Shown here in pieces: positions 1 to 9,777 of a stretch of 64,000 nt of DNA (position 1 is its first letter; every line of letters begins with the position of its first letter). The notes under the pieces were generated by a model that saw nothing but the letters and a program-made list of their open reading frames with translations, searched no databases and had not been told where the DNA came from. Source of the stretch: Candidatus Planktophila sp. (GTDB lineage Bacteria > Actinomycetota > Actinomycetes > Nanopelagicales > Nanopelagicaceae); NCBI GenBank assembly GCA_030681675.1, contig JAUXRP010000017.1:124001-188000 (forward strand), written 5' to 3'. The position numbers and the translations under genes are program-made.

Positions 1-482
1 GTGAGATAGATGTCCTAGTTTCAACGACCGTCATTGAAGTGGGAGTCGATGTTGCCAATGCCACGGTCATGGTAATTATGGATGCCGATCGCTTTGGCAT
101 TTCGCAGTTACATCAATTGCGTGGTCGTGTGGGACGCGGCACGTCACCTGGTTTATGCTTGTTAGTAACAAATACCTCCAGTGAATCTGCAGCACGAGTA
201 CGACTCGATGCCGTGGCTGCGACCCTTGATGGCTTTGAATTATCGCGCATAGATTTAGAGCAGCGTCGAGAAGGTGACGTGCTCGGTGCCAGTCAATCAG
301 GTACTCAGTCGCACTTAAGATTACTTCGAGTACTTCGCGATGAGGAGTTAATTGAAAGCGCACGCGCCGACGCAGTTGGCATAATTGCTGCTTCTGCGGA
401 TTTATCTGGTTATCCTGGACTGAAGGCAGAAGTAGCGCTGGTGGCAAAGAATGCCGCTACAGATTATTTAGATAAGGGTTGA
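1..482 (+). CDS. recG: ATP-dependent DNA helicase RecG, C-terminal part
   Basis: This is the 3' end of a gene that begins before the window; the reading frame is open from base 3. RecG remodels stalled replication forks and Holliday junctions. The visible part carries helicase motifs V and VI: the stretch DVLVSTTVIEVGVDV followed by QLHQLRGRVGRG, where the arginine-rich end is the ATP-sensing arginine-finger motif. The remaining part is the short C-terminal domain. A GTG at base 39 would be an internal start and is rejected because homology to RecG continues upstream of it. rsmD follows after 3 bases, the usual actinobacterial order recG-rsmD-coaD. Confidence 0.93.
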   Translation, partial: EIDVLVSTTVIEVGVDVANATVMVIMDADRFGISQLHQLRGRVGRGTSPGLCLLVTNTSSESAARVRLDAVAATLDGFELSRIDLEQRREGDVLGASQSGTQSHLRLLRVLRDEELIESARADAVGIIAASADLSGYPGLKAEVALVAKNAATDYLDKG

Positions 483-485
483 ACA

Positions 486-1055
486 TTGAGAATCATCGCT
501 GGTGTTGCAAAGGGTCGAACATTGGGATCAGTTGCTGGATCAACTCGCCCAACATCTGACCGTGCACGCGAAGCGCTTTTTTCATCCTTGGCATCTGAGT
601 TTGGAGATTTTCTTGGTCTTCACATATTGGATTTATTTGGCGGATCAGGTGCGATTGCTCTCGAAGCTCTTTCACGTGGTGCGTCAACTGTGCATGTTGT
701 TGAGCGCGAGTTTGATGCGCAAAAAACTATTCAAAATAATTATGAACTAGTTCAGAGGAATAAACCAGCTGGAGATTTTCACCTCTATTCAATGTCGGCT
801 CAGCGCTTTGTGAGTGAAGGTGCCAAAGTAAAATATCACTTCGTCTATATAGACCCACCATTTGATTTCGACGATAGTGAAGTAGCAGATATAGTTAGCA
901 AATTGCACATTGAGGGTTTCCTCAAGAGCGATGCAATGGTTGCAGTAGAGCGCACCACGAGAGGATCAAAATTTAGCTGGCCTGTCGGTTTTACTCCGCT
1001 CAGGCAGAGGAAGTATGGCGCAGCGACGATTTACTACGGTAATTACGCGCCTTAA
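486..1055 (+). CDS. rsmD: 16S rRNA (guanine-966-N2)-methyltransferase RsmD
   Basis: This 189-residue Rossmann-fold methyltransferase transfers a methyl group from S-adenosylmethionine to G966 of 16S rRNA in the assembled small subunit. The N-terminus MRIIAGVAKGRTL is typical of RsmD. The SAM-binding loop is LDLFGGSGAIALEALSRGA and the catalytic motif is YIDPPFD (DPPF). The chosen start is TTG at 486, because no ATG or GTG matches the conserved N-terminus. It sits 3 bases after the recG stop, which suggests co-transcription. Length is normal for the family. Confidence 0.93.
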   Translation: MRIIAGVAKGRTLGSVAGSTRPTSDRAREALFSSLASEFGDFLGLHILDLFGGSGAIALEALSRGASTVHVVEREFDAQKTIQNNYELVQRNKPAGDFHLYSMSAQRFVSEGAKVKYHFVYIDPPFDFDDSEVADIVSKLHIEGFLKSDAMVAVERTTRGSKFSWPVGFTPLRQRKYGAATIYYGNYAP

Positions 1056-1094
1056 GAATGGATAACTGCGCCATCTCTTGCTAGCGTTTGAACC

Positions 1095-1574
1095 ATGAAG
1101 CGTGCAGTGTGCCCTGGATCCTTTGACCCTATTACATATGGGCACCTAGATATTATCAAACGCGCGAGCATGCATTTTGACCAAGTTGTAGTTGCGGTTC
1201 TAGAAAATCGAACTAAGTCAAGTCTTTTTACGGTTGCTGAGCGCATTGACATGATCCGTGAAACGGTTTCAGATCTACCCAATGTGATCGTTGATTCATG
1301 GAGTGGTTTATTGGTGGACTACTGCAAAAGTAAATCGATAACTACTATCGTAAAAGGACTTCGAGCAGTTACTGACTTTGATTACGAACTTCAAATGGCG
1401 CAATTAAATCTCCAAGCCTCCGGCGTTGAGACGATGCTTATGGCCACAGCACCAGCGTATTCATTCCTATCATCTTCAATCGTAAAAGAGTTGGCACATT
1501 ACGGAGGAGATGTATCAATGATGATCCCTCCAAATGTCAATGATGCGATTAAACTTCGAGTAGACAGGAAATAG
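1095..1574 (+). CDS. coaD: Phosphopantetheine adenylyltransferase CoaD
   Basis: CoaD catalyses the penultimate step of coenzyme A synthesis, adenylating 4'-phosphopantetheine to dephospho-CoA. The 159-residue length is typical. Visible motifs are the nucleotidyltransferase signature PGSFDPITYGHLDII with the T/HxGH-type site, and near the C-terminus the substrate-binding segment YSFLSSSIVKELA. A TAGCGT hexamer (1082-1087) lies 7 bases before the ATG and no ribosome binding site is seen, so the mRNA may be leaderless from here. The sepIVA-like gene follows 3 bases downstream. Confidence 0.94.
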   Translation: MKRAVCPGSFDPITYGHLDIIKRASMHFDQVVVAVLENRTKSSLFTVAERIDMIRETVSDLPNVIVDSWSGLLVDYCKSKSITTIVKGLRAVTDFDYELQMAQLNLQASGVETMLMATAPAYSFLSSSIVKELAHYGGDVSMMIPPNVNDAIKLRVDRK

Positions 1575-1577
1575 TCG

Positions 1578-2060
1578 ATGGATTCAATAGAGAAATTAGC
1601 TTCTGCAATCACTTTGGTAGAAGAGGCACGTGGAGTTCCGCTCTCTGCGAGTTGCGTTATTCACCGTGGAGAAATGCTTGAACTTCTCGATGAGGCTCGT
1701 GCTGCACTTCCCAAGGATTTTGAGTCGGCTCAGAGGGTAATTTCGATGCGTGATTCAATCATAGAAGAGGGTCGTTTGAGCGCAGAGGCGATGATCTCTA
1801 TGGCACGTGAGGACGTTGCGCGTATGGTTGAACAGACGTCCATTGTTCAAATAGCACGCGATGAAGCACGCAAAATTCTTGTTGATGCACGAGAACAAGG
1901 GATACAGGAAAAAGCAGAAGTCGAGGAATTTATTGATGGCCGCCTTGCAACACTTGAAGTAATCTTAAATAAGACGCAAGATGCCGTATCTCGTGGGCGA
2001 GAGCGCTTAGCTGGCGCTGGCGATAAAGATGCACTCTCACAACTCTCAGACGCTGATTAA
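1578..2060 (+). CDS. SepIVA-like coiled-coil cell-division protein
   Basis: A 160-residue charged, mostly helical protein with a short N-terminal region followed by long Ala/Glu/Arg-rich coiled coil (about residues 45-145). It resembles the DivIVA-domain protein SepIVA, a septation factor of mycobacteria that is encoded beside DUF177 and rnc (Rv2927c in M. tuberculosis). Here it lies between coaD and DUF177-rpmF-rnc, which is the same neighbourhood. The assignment rests on synteny and coiled-coil character. The molecular function is a scaffolding role inferred from that homologue. AGGAAA before the ATG may serve as ribosome binding site. Confidence 0.7.
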   Translation: MDSIEKLASAITLVEEARGVPLSASCVIHRGEMLELLDEARAALPKDFESAQRVISMRDSIIEEGRLSAEAMISMAREDVARMVEQTSIVQIARDEARKILVDAREQGIQEKAEVEEFIDGRLATLEVILNKTQDAVSRGRERLAGAGDKDALSQLSDAD

Positions 2061-2062
2061 TT

Positions 2063-2641
2063 TTGGTGAGAAAATTACCTGAGGTTTATAAGCTAAATAC
2101 CTATGAGCTTCCTCGCAGAGCAGGCGAGATGAAAGAGTATGAACTCGATATCGAAATTCCAGAAAGAGTTGGAGTAGAACTTATTGCGGTTCCGGCCGGC
2201 GATGTGATTGAAGTGGATGCACGTCTTGAATCAGTTACAGAGGGTGTATTACTCAGCGCGCAAATTTTTGCTACGGCTAAAGGTGAGTGCGGGCGGTGTT
2301 TAGATCCGGTCGAGATTATTATTGAAAAACGAATCCAGGAGCTCTATCTCTATGAAAAAAAGCTTGAGCGTAAGAAATACCTAGCAACTGAAGATGAACT
2401 AGAGATTGAGGATGAACTGGTAATGGAGGGTGATGTCATTGATCTGGAGAGCCCTATCCGCGATCTCATTGTGCTTGCTTTGCCAAGTACGCCCTTGTGT
2501 AGTGACGATTGTGAGGGCCTGTGCCCAGAATGCGGGGGTAAATGGTCGGAACTGCCTGCAACCCACGCTCATGAGCAGCTGGACGCTAGATGGGCAGGGT
2601 TGGCAGCCCTGTCCTTAGATGAGCCCGATTTCAAGAATTAG
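2063..2641 (+). CDS. DUF177 (YceD) family protein
   Basis: This 192-residue protein belongs to the YceD/DUF177 family, encoded next to rpmF in most bacteria and linked to large-subunit rRNA accumulation; its biochemical role is unresolved. It has the family's cysteine clusters: CGRCLDP near residue 76, and near residues 145-160 the segment CSDDCEGLCPECG, which looks like a metal-binding knuckle. The start is ambiguous: TTG at 2063 or GTG at 2066 are consecutive codons. Position directly before rpmF supports the call. Confidence 0.85.
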   Translation: MVRKLPEVYKLNTYELPRRAGEMKEYELDIEIPERVGVELIAVPAGDVIEVDARLESVTEGVLLSAQIFATAKGECGRCLDPVEIIIEKRIQELYLYEKKLERKKYLATEDELEIEDELVMEGDVIDLESPIRDLIVLALPSTPLCSDDCEGLCPECGGKWSELPATHAHEQLDARWAGLAALSLDEPDFKN

Positions 2642-2702
2642 AGTTTTTAAGGGATACTTACGCCTTGCAACCACCGTTGCGCAGGAAGAAGAGGTTTGAA
2701 AA

Positions 2703-2876
2703 GTGCCAGTACCAAAGCGGAAGACTTCGCGTTCTAAGACGCGCTCACGCCGAAGCCAGTGGAAGACAACTGCGGCATCACTAGCAGCCTGCCCACAATG
2801 CCAAGCCCCAAAGCTTCAGCACACGGCCTGCCCAACATGCGGCACATATAACCGTCGCCAGGTATTAGAGGTCTGA
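2703..2876 (+). CDS. rpmF: 50S ribosomal protein L32
   Basis: A 57-residue basic protein read from GTG at 2703 to TGA at 2876. The N-terminus MPVPKRKTSRSKTRSRRSQW is the L32 signature. A four-cysteine zinc site follows, CPQC about residue 30 and CPTCGTYN about residue 43, so this is the zinc-binding (C+) form of L32. It sits between DUF177 and rnc as in most actinobacteria. A GAAGAAGAGG stretch upstream could contribute to ribosome binding. Confidence 0.95.
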   Translation: MPVPKRKTSRSKTRSRRSQWKTTAASLAACPQCQAPKLQHTACPTCGTYNRRQVLEV

Positions 2877-2886
2877 TCTGAGCCAG

Positions 2887-3558
2887 TTGCTCAATGAGGT
2901 GTTGGGGGTTGTCATTGAACCCTCACTGCTCGAGTTAGCTTTTACTCATCGTTCATTTGCATATGAGTCGGCAAGTAAAGATACCAATGAGCGCTTAGAG
3001 TTTTTAGGTGATTCAGTTTTAGGTTTAATCGTAACTGAAGAACTCTACAAACGTTTTCCAGAGTTTGATGAAAGTCGACTCTCTCCACTGCGATCAGGAG
3101 TGGTAAATATGCGCGCTCTGGCAGATATCGCCCGTGAATTAGATTTAGGAAAATATATTCGTCTTGGCAAAGGCGAAGAGGTAACGGGTGGGCGGGATAA
3201 GAATTCACTTCTTGCCGATGCTCTCGAGGCGGTTATTGGTGCTATTTATCTCCAGTTTGGCTTTGAGATCTGCACACAGATTGTTCGTAGATTAATTTCT
3301 CCAACTTTAGATTTAGCTGTTTCTCGTGGAGCAGGGTTAGATGGCAAAACCGCACTGCAAGAGTTGGTGGCTGCACTTAACCGGGGCGTACCTGAGTATG
3401 TCGTGAGCGAAGATGGACCGGACCACGATAAGAATTTCACCGCGGTTGCCATGGTTGAAGGCGCTAGTGTTGGCGAAGGAGTTGGTAAGAGCAAACGTGA
3501 AGCCGAACAGATTGCTGCTCGCATTGCCTATGAAGCATTAAGAAACGAGCCTGTCTAG
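2887..3558 (+). CDS. rnc: Ribonuclease III
   Basis: RNase III cleaves double-stranded RNA in rRNA maturation and mRNA turnover. The nuclease signature is NERLEFLGDSVLGL (about residues 34-47), with a second acidic catalytic patch in LLADALEAVIGAIYL. A C-terminal double-stranded-RNA-binding domain follows (GLDGKTALQELVAAL to the end). The 223-residue length is normal. The only reasonable start that keeps the conserved N-terminus is TTG at 2887. In many actinobacteria mutM (fpg) separates rnc from smc; here smc follows after 46 bases and mutM is absent. Confidence 0.94.
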   Translation: MLNEVLGVVIEPSLLELAFTHRSFAYESASKDTNERLEFLGDSVLGLIVTEELYKRFPEFDESRLSPLRSGVVNMRALADIARELDLGKYIRLGKGEEVTGGRDKNSLLADALEAVIGAIYLQFGFEICTQIVRRLISPTLDLAVSRGAGLDGKTALQELVAALNRGVPEYVVSEDGPDHDKNFTAVAMVEGASVGEGVGKSKREAEQIAARIAYEALRNEPV

Positions 3559-3604
3559 TCGAAATTGCGTTAAAAACGCTGCATTTACGCGATAGGTTTA
3601 CCGC

Positions 3605-6600
3605 GTGTATTTGAAGAGCATCACCCTCAAGGGATTTAAGTCCTTTGCTTCGGCTACCACTTTGCGGTTAGAACCGGGAATCACATGCGTTGTAGGCCCT
3701 AATGGTTCAGGTAAAAGTAACGTTGTTGATGCACTTACGTGGGTAATGGGAGAGCAAGGTGCAAAATCTCTGCGTGGTGGAAAGATGGAGGATGTCATCT
3801 TTGCTGGCACAAGCGGAAGAGCACCCCTTGGTAGAGCAGAAGTATCTCTCACAATAGATAACACTGATGGTGCACTTCCAATCGAGTTCATTGAGGTAAC
3901 TATCTCGCGCATACTTTTCCGGAATGGACATAGCGAGTATCAAATAAATGGTGAGGCTACACGATTGCTCGATATTCAAGAGTTATTGAGTGATTCAGGC
4001 ATTGGCAGAGAGATGCACGTAGTCGTTGGCCAGGGTCAACTTGATGCAATTTTGATGGCAACACCTGATGAGCGACGCGGATTTATTGAAGAGGCGGCAG
4101 GTGTTCTAAAGCACCGCAAACGTAAAGAAAAAGCGCTACGCAAATTGGATTCTATGCAGGCAAACCTCGCCCGTGTTCAAGATTTGACCGTCGAACTTCG
4201 TCGTCAACTTAGACCACTCGGGAAACAGGCAGAGGTAGCAAAGAAAGCAGCAACGATCCAGGCCGACTTGCGCGATGCAAAGCTACGTCTTTTAGCTGAT
4301 GATTTCATCTCTCTCTCTAAAACATTGGATGCTGAAGTTGCCGATGAGACAGCGTTGCGAGAGAAGCGCGCTGAAGTCGAAAGCGAAGTTGAAACCATTC
4401 GCTCTCGCGAAAACGCCCTTGATATTCAGTCCGCAATTGAGGGGCCACAACTTGTTCAAGCCCAAGAAACCTATTACCAATTAAACTCTCTACGCGAAAA
4501 ATTTCGCGGAACGCAATCACTTGCGCAGGAACGTTCACGATTCCTCAATGAAGAGGCAGAGGAGGCGCGCGCATCTGGGCGCGATCCAGATGCGATTGAC
4601 AAAGATGCTGCGATGTTACGAAACGAAGAACGCGAATTACGCGAAAGTGTGAGCGAATTCCAAAAAGCACTGGCTGAAGCAACTTTGGAATTAGGACGTA
4701 GTGAGCAAGCGTTGAAATTGGACGAGAATAAAATCGCAGCGGCAATGCGTGCAATCGCAGATGCGCGTGAAGGTACAGCCCGACAAGAGGGTCATATCAA
4801 ATCCCTTCAGGCGCGATTAGAAGCTATTTCTGAAGAGATTGCACGTCTGACCCGCTCGCGAAATGAAGCGCAGGAGCGCGTTAATGCGGCGCAACGTGAA
4901 TACTCAATATATGAACTTGAAATTGGTAATGCCGATTCTGGCGAAAAGGGCTTAGATTCACAGTTTGAAAACACCAATGCTGCTCTAAGTTCGGCTAAAG
5001 CAAAATTACATGAGCTGATAGAGGCAGAGCGTCTAGCAGATCGTGAACGAAATGCGATTGAATCTAAAATTGAAGCGATGAAGTTAACTTCTCAAAATCG
5101 TGATGGGGCATCAGCACTTCTTGGTGATTCACATGGTGTTCATATTCTAGGTTCGATTGCTAGCCTTATTGAAATTGACTCAGGCTGGGAGTCTGCTACT
5201 GCCGCCGCTCTTGGCACACTCGCCGATGCGCTCGTTGTTAAAGACTTAGCCTCAGCGGTAACCGCTTTAACGACTTTGCGCAGCGAAAATCTAGGCCAGG
5301 CCGATGTTTTGGTATATGAAGAAGGCTCACACAGTGATTCGCGGATTCCTCCAGGCTTAGTTTCTCTGGCATCACATGTGCGCTCTCAGTCGATTGGCAC
5401 ACTCATCGACTCTCTACTAGCAAATATTGTTGTTGCCGAGAGCGCCCGTTCAGCTGAAGTCATCCTTGGCGCTAATCCAGATGTCACCGTGGTTACGCGC
5501 GATGGCGATGTTATTACCCGATTGCGAGCAAGGGGGGGATCTAAATCTTCTTCCTCACTAATCGAAATTAATGCTCTGATTTCAGCGTTAGAAGTCACAT
5601 GTATTGAGATCACTCATACCTGCGATCGTTTAAAGTTTGAAATTTCCGCTCAGAATTCTGAAATTGCCACGCGCCAAAGCGAATATGACCTTGCCTTGTC
5701 ACGACTCAATGAATCTGATGCTCGGATTAACTCACTTACAGAGCAACTTGCAGTCTCTGGCCAAAACATGAAATCGGCACTGGCTGAAGTTGAGCGACTC
5801 AATGAATCTATCAACGAGGCCGGCCTAGCTAAATCGCGCGATGAAGGCGAGCTAGCCATTGCTCAGAATCAGCTTGCGCAGCAGGGCGTTGTCGCCGAAC
5901 CTGACCACACTTTGACCGAGGATTTGCGCAATGCAGTATCCATAGCGCGAACTCGGGAAGTTGAGGCCCGACTTGCAGTACGTACAACTGAAGAACGCGT
6001 TTCATCACTCTCTGCTCGTGCGCTGGCGTTAGAAGAATCGGCACGTAGCGAGCGGGAGGCATCAGAGCGCGCGCTCATTCGCCGCAGTGCTCGCGCCAGA
6101 GCGGCTGTGATTTCTGCAGCTATTGCTGAGTCGGCTTACGAGGTACTCATTCATATTGAGCGATCACTATCTAAGGCGGCAGTTGAACGGGCTCGATTAG
6201 AGGAATCACGTGTTCTCCGAGAGGGAGAAACTCTCTCAGTACGAACTCGAGCACGTGAACTTGCTTCTGAACTTGAAGCTCTTACTTCCAGTGTTCATCG
6301 CGATGAGATTGCACGGGCCGAGCAACGAATGAGAATTGAGTCACTTGAAAATAGAACTGCTGAAGAGTTCGCTATCGATACTGAAGTTCTTGTTACCGAG
6401 TATGGTCCACACAATGATGTACCCACCTTCTTTGAAAACGAGGCGGGAGAGATCGTCACAACTGAGTTAATTCCCTATCGCCGCGAACAGCAGGAAAAAC
6501 GCTTAGCATCGGCAGAGCGTTCTCTCAATTTGTTGGGGAAGATAAACCCTTTGGCTCTGGAAGAGTTTTCCTCTCTTGAGGAGCGCCTAAAGTTCTTAGC

Positions 6601-7141
6601 TGATCAATTGGAAGATTTGAAAAGCACTAAAAAGGATCTTCTTGACATCATTAAAGAGGTTGATGATCGCGTTCAGAGTATTTTCATAGAGGCTTTTGAA
6701 GACACAGCCCGTCACTTTGAAGATATCTTTGCACGGTTATTTCCTGGAGGAGATGGAAGGTTAATTTTAGTTGATCCGGATAATCCTCTGACAAGTGGAG
6801 TTGATGTCGAAGCGCGTCCACCAGGAAAGCGGATTAAACGACTTTCGCTTCTCTCCGGTGGAGAAAAATCACTGACAGCTGTAGCCATGCTTATTGCAAT
6901 ATTTAAAGCACGACCAAGCCCTTTTTATGTTCTCGATGAAGTTGAGGCGGCTTTGGATGACGTCAACCTTGGACGTTTACTGGGAGTTCTTGAAGAGTTA
7001 CGTGCAAGCTCTCAGCTAATTATTATTACTCACCAAAAGCGCACTATGGAGATTGCTGACGCACTCTACGGTGTCACAATGCGTGGTGACGGTGTAACTG
7101 AAGTGATCTCGCAACGGTTGCGTGAATCTAACACTGTATAG
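3605..7141 (+). CDS. smc: Chromosome segregation protein SMC
   Basis: The 1178-residue SMC ATPase condenses and organises the chromosome with ScpA/ScpB. The N-terminus MYLKSITLKGFKSFASAT and Walker A GPNGSGKSN lie near residue 32. Two long coiled coils (about 160-480 and 640-980) flank a hinge around residues 490-640. The C-terminal head has the ABC signature LSGGEKS and Walker B FYVLDEVEAALDD. The start is GTG at 3605; a TAGGTT hexamer (3593-3598) sits 6 bases upstream with no ribosome binding site, so the gene is probably transcribed leaderless. Full length, no sign of damage. Confidence 0.97.
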   Translation: MYLKSITLKGFKSFASATTLRLEPGITCVVGPNGSGKSNVVDALTWVMGEQGAKSLRGGKMEDVIFAGTSGRAPLGRAEVSLTIDNTDGALPIEFIEVTISRILFRNGHSEYQINGEATRLLDIQELLSDSGIGREMHVVVGQGQLDAILMATPDERRGFIEEAAGVLKHRKRKEKALRKLDSMQANLARVQDLTVELRRQLRPLGKQAEVAKKAATIQADLRDAKLRLLADDFISLSKTLDAEVADETALREKRAEVESEVETIRSRENALDIQSAIEGPQLVQAQETYYQLNSLREKFRGTQSLAQERSRFLNEEAEEARASGRDPDAIDKDAAMLRNEERELRESVSEFQKALAEATLELGRSEQALKLDENKIAAAMRAIADAREGTARQEGHIKSLQARLEAISEEIARLTRSRNEAQERVNAAQREYSIYELEIGNADSGEKGLDSQFENTNAALSSAKAKLHELIEAERLADRERNAIESKIEAMKLTSQNRDGASALLGDSHGVHILGSIASLIEIDSGWESATAAALGTLADALVVKDLASAVTALTTLRSENLGQADVLVYEEGSHSDSRIPPGLVSLASHVRSQSIGTLIDSLLANIVVAESARSAEVILGANPDVTVVTRDGDVITRLRARGGSKSSSSLIEINALISALEVTCIEITHTCDRLKFEISAQNSEIATRQSEYDLALSRLNESDARINSLTEQLAVSGQNMKSALAEVERLNESINEAGLAKSRDEGELAIAQNQLAQQGVVAEPDHTLTEDLRNAVSIARTREVEARLAVRTTEERVSSLSARALALEESARSEREASERALIRRSARARAAVISAAIAESAYEVLIHIERSLSKAAVERARLEESRVLREGETLSVRTRARELASELEALTSSVHRDEIARAEQRMRIESLENRTAEEFAIDTEVLVTEYGPHNDVPTFFENEAGEIVTTELIPYRREQQEKRLASAERSLNLLGKINPLALEEFSSLEERLKFLADQLEDLKSTKKDLLDIIKEVDDRVQSIFIEAFEDTARHFEDIFARLFPGGDGRLILVDPDNPLTSGVDVEARPPGKRIKRLSLLSGGEKSLTAVAMLIAIFKARPSPFYVLDEVEAALDDVNLGRLLGVLEELRASSQLIIITHQKRTMEIADALYGVTMRGDGVTEVISQRLRESNTV

Positions 7142-7152
7142 AAACTTTTTAA

Positions 7153-7992
7153 ATGGGTCTGTTTAGTAAGTTCATTGCCAAAGTCAAGGGAGAAAATTAT
7201 TTTGCGCCTGCAGACTGGAAAGAGCTCGAGAGTGAGCTGTTAGCTTCAGATATTGGCCCCTCTCTCACACACAAACTTCTGGAAACTGCACGGAAAGTGA
7301 AGAGTGAGAATGCTCAAGAGGCGTTAATCGAAACTCTGACTGCACATTTGTGTACCAAATCTCGATTGCCCCTCATCAATCCAGAAGGTGCGACGGTAAT
7401 CATGATAGTTGGAGTAAACGGAACAGGTAAAACCACTTCGGTGGCGAAATTGGCCGCGCATATTAAGAAATCCGGTTCCTCCGTGATTGTTGCAGCCGGA
7501 GATACTTTTCGCGCTGCTGCAGTTGAACAGTTGCAGACGTGGGGTGAACGCATAGGCGTAGAGGTTATTTCAGGTAAGACTAGCGGGGATCCAGCCTCCG
7601 TAGCCTTCGATGGAGTAAAAAAAGCTAAGCAGGAGGCGGTCGATTATTTAGTCATAGATACCGCAGGACGGTTGCACAACAAGAGTGATCTTATGGATGA
7701 GTTAGAGAAGGTAAAGAGGGTTGTTGAAAAAGTATCGCCGGTGAATGAAGTCTTATTAACAATCGATGCGACTACCGGCCAAAATGGATTGGCACAAGCA
7801 AGGGTTTTCTCGTCTGCGGTAGAGGTCACTGGAATAATTCTTACAAAGATAGATGGAAGCGCACGTGGCGGGATTGCTCTAGCCATTGAGAGTGAGCTTG
7901 ATATACCTATTAAATGGATTGGAACCGGTGAGACTGAGAGCGATTTCGCTCCCTTTGACTCAGAGGCATACATACTGGGGCTACTTGCGTAA
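7153..7992 (+). CDS. ftsY: Signal recognition particle receptor FtsY
   Basis: FtsY is the membrane-associated SRP receptor GTPase that docks ribosome-SRP complexes at SecYEG. Motifs seen: G1 GVNGTGKTTSVAKLA, the insertion box DTFRAAAVEQLQ, G3 DTAGR, G4 TKIDGSARGG. At 279 residues it has only the NG domain with a very short N-terminus (MGLFSKFIAKVKG) and lacks the long acidic A domain of E. coli FtsY; this reduced form is common. It lies 11 bases after smc, and its partner ffh is about 4 kb downstream. The stop codon overlaps the first GlnR-like element upstream of amtB. Confidence 0.95.
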   Translation: MGLFSKFIAKVKGENYFAPADWKELESELLASDIGPSLTHKLLETARKVKSENAQEALIETLTAHLCTKSRLPLINPEGATVIMIVGVNGTGKTTSVAKLAAHIKKSGSSVIVAAGDTFRAAAVEQLQTWGERIGVEVISGKTSGDPASVAFDGVKKAKQEAVDYLVIDTAGRLHNKSDLMDELEKVKRVVEKVSPVNEVLLTIDATTGQNGLAQARVFSSAVEVTGIILTKIDGSARGGIALAIESELDIPIKWIGTGETESDFAPFDSEAYILGLLA

Positions 7993-8068
7993 CGTAGATG
8001 TAACACAAATGAGCTTTTTGCAACGCGCCTGAAACGTTTTCGAGCCTGTCTTGTAACTCATTGAAGGC
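7989..8068 (+). promoter_or_regulatory. Phased GTAAC/GAAAC elements before amtB (candidate GlnR operator)
   Basis: GTAAC occurs at 7989 and 8000 with a GAGCT at 8011, each 11 bases apart (5 + 6-base spacer). A second set follows: GAAAC 8031, GAGCC 8042, GTAAC 8053, AAGGC 8064, again exactly 11 bases apart. The OmpR-type regulator GlnR of actinobacteria binds gTnAc-n6-GaAAc repeats in front of amtB and glnA. The fit in spacing is good and in sequence partial, so this is an inferred operator for the amtB-PII-glnD unit. Confidence 0.5.
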
Positions 8069-8118
8069 ATCTTTACTCCATCTCAAAGGCGAGAACTCTT
8101 GTATTTATTACTCGAAAG

Positions 8119-9767
<1,649 letters not shown>

Positions 9768-9777
9768 GATAGAGCAC

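Noticed and set aside
39-482. Independent 147-residue gene starting at GTG 39
   Set aside because: RecG homology continues upstream in frame to base 3, so this is the truncated end of recG.
3605-7141. Several long antisense and shifted frames inside smc, glnD, acnA and fadB
   Set aside because: They follow the codon pattern of the real gene on the other strand or frame, lack start signals and resemble no known family.
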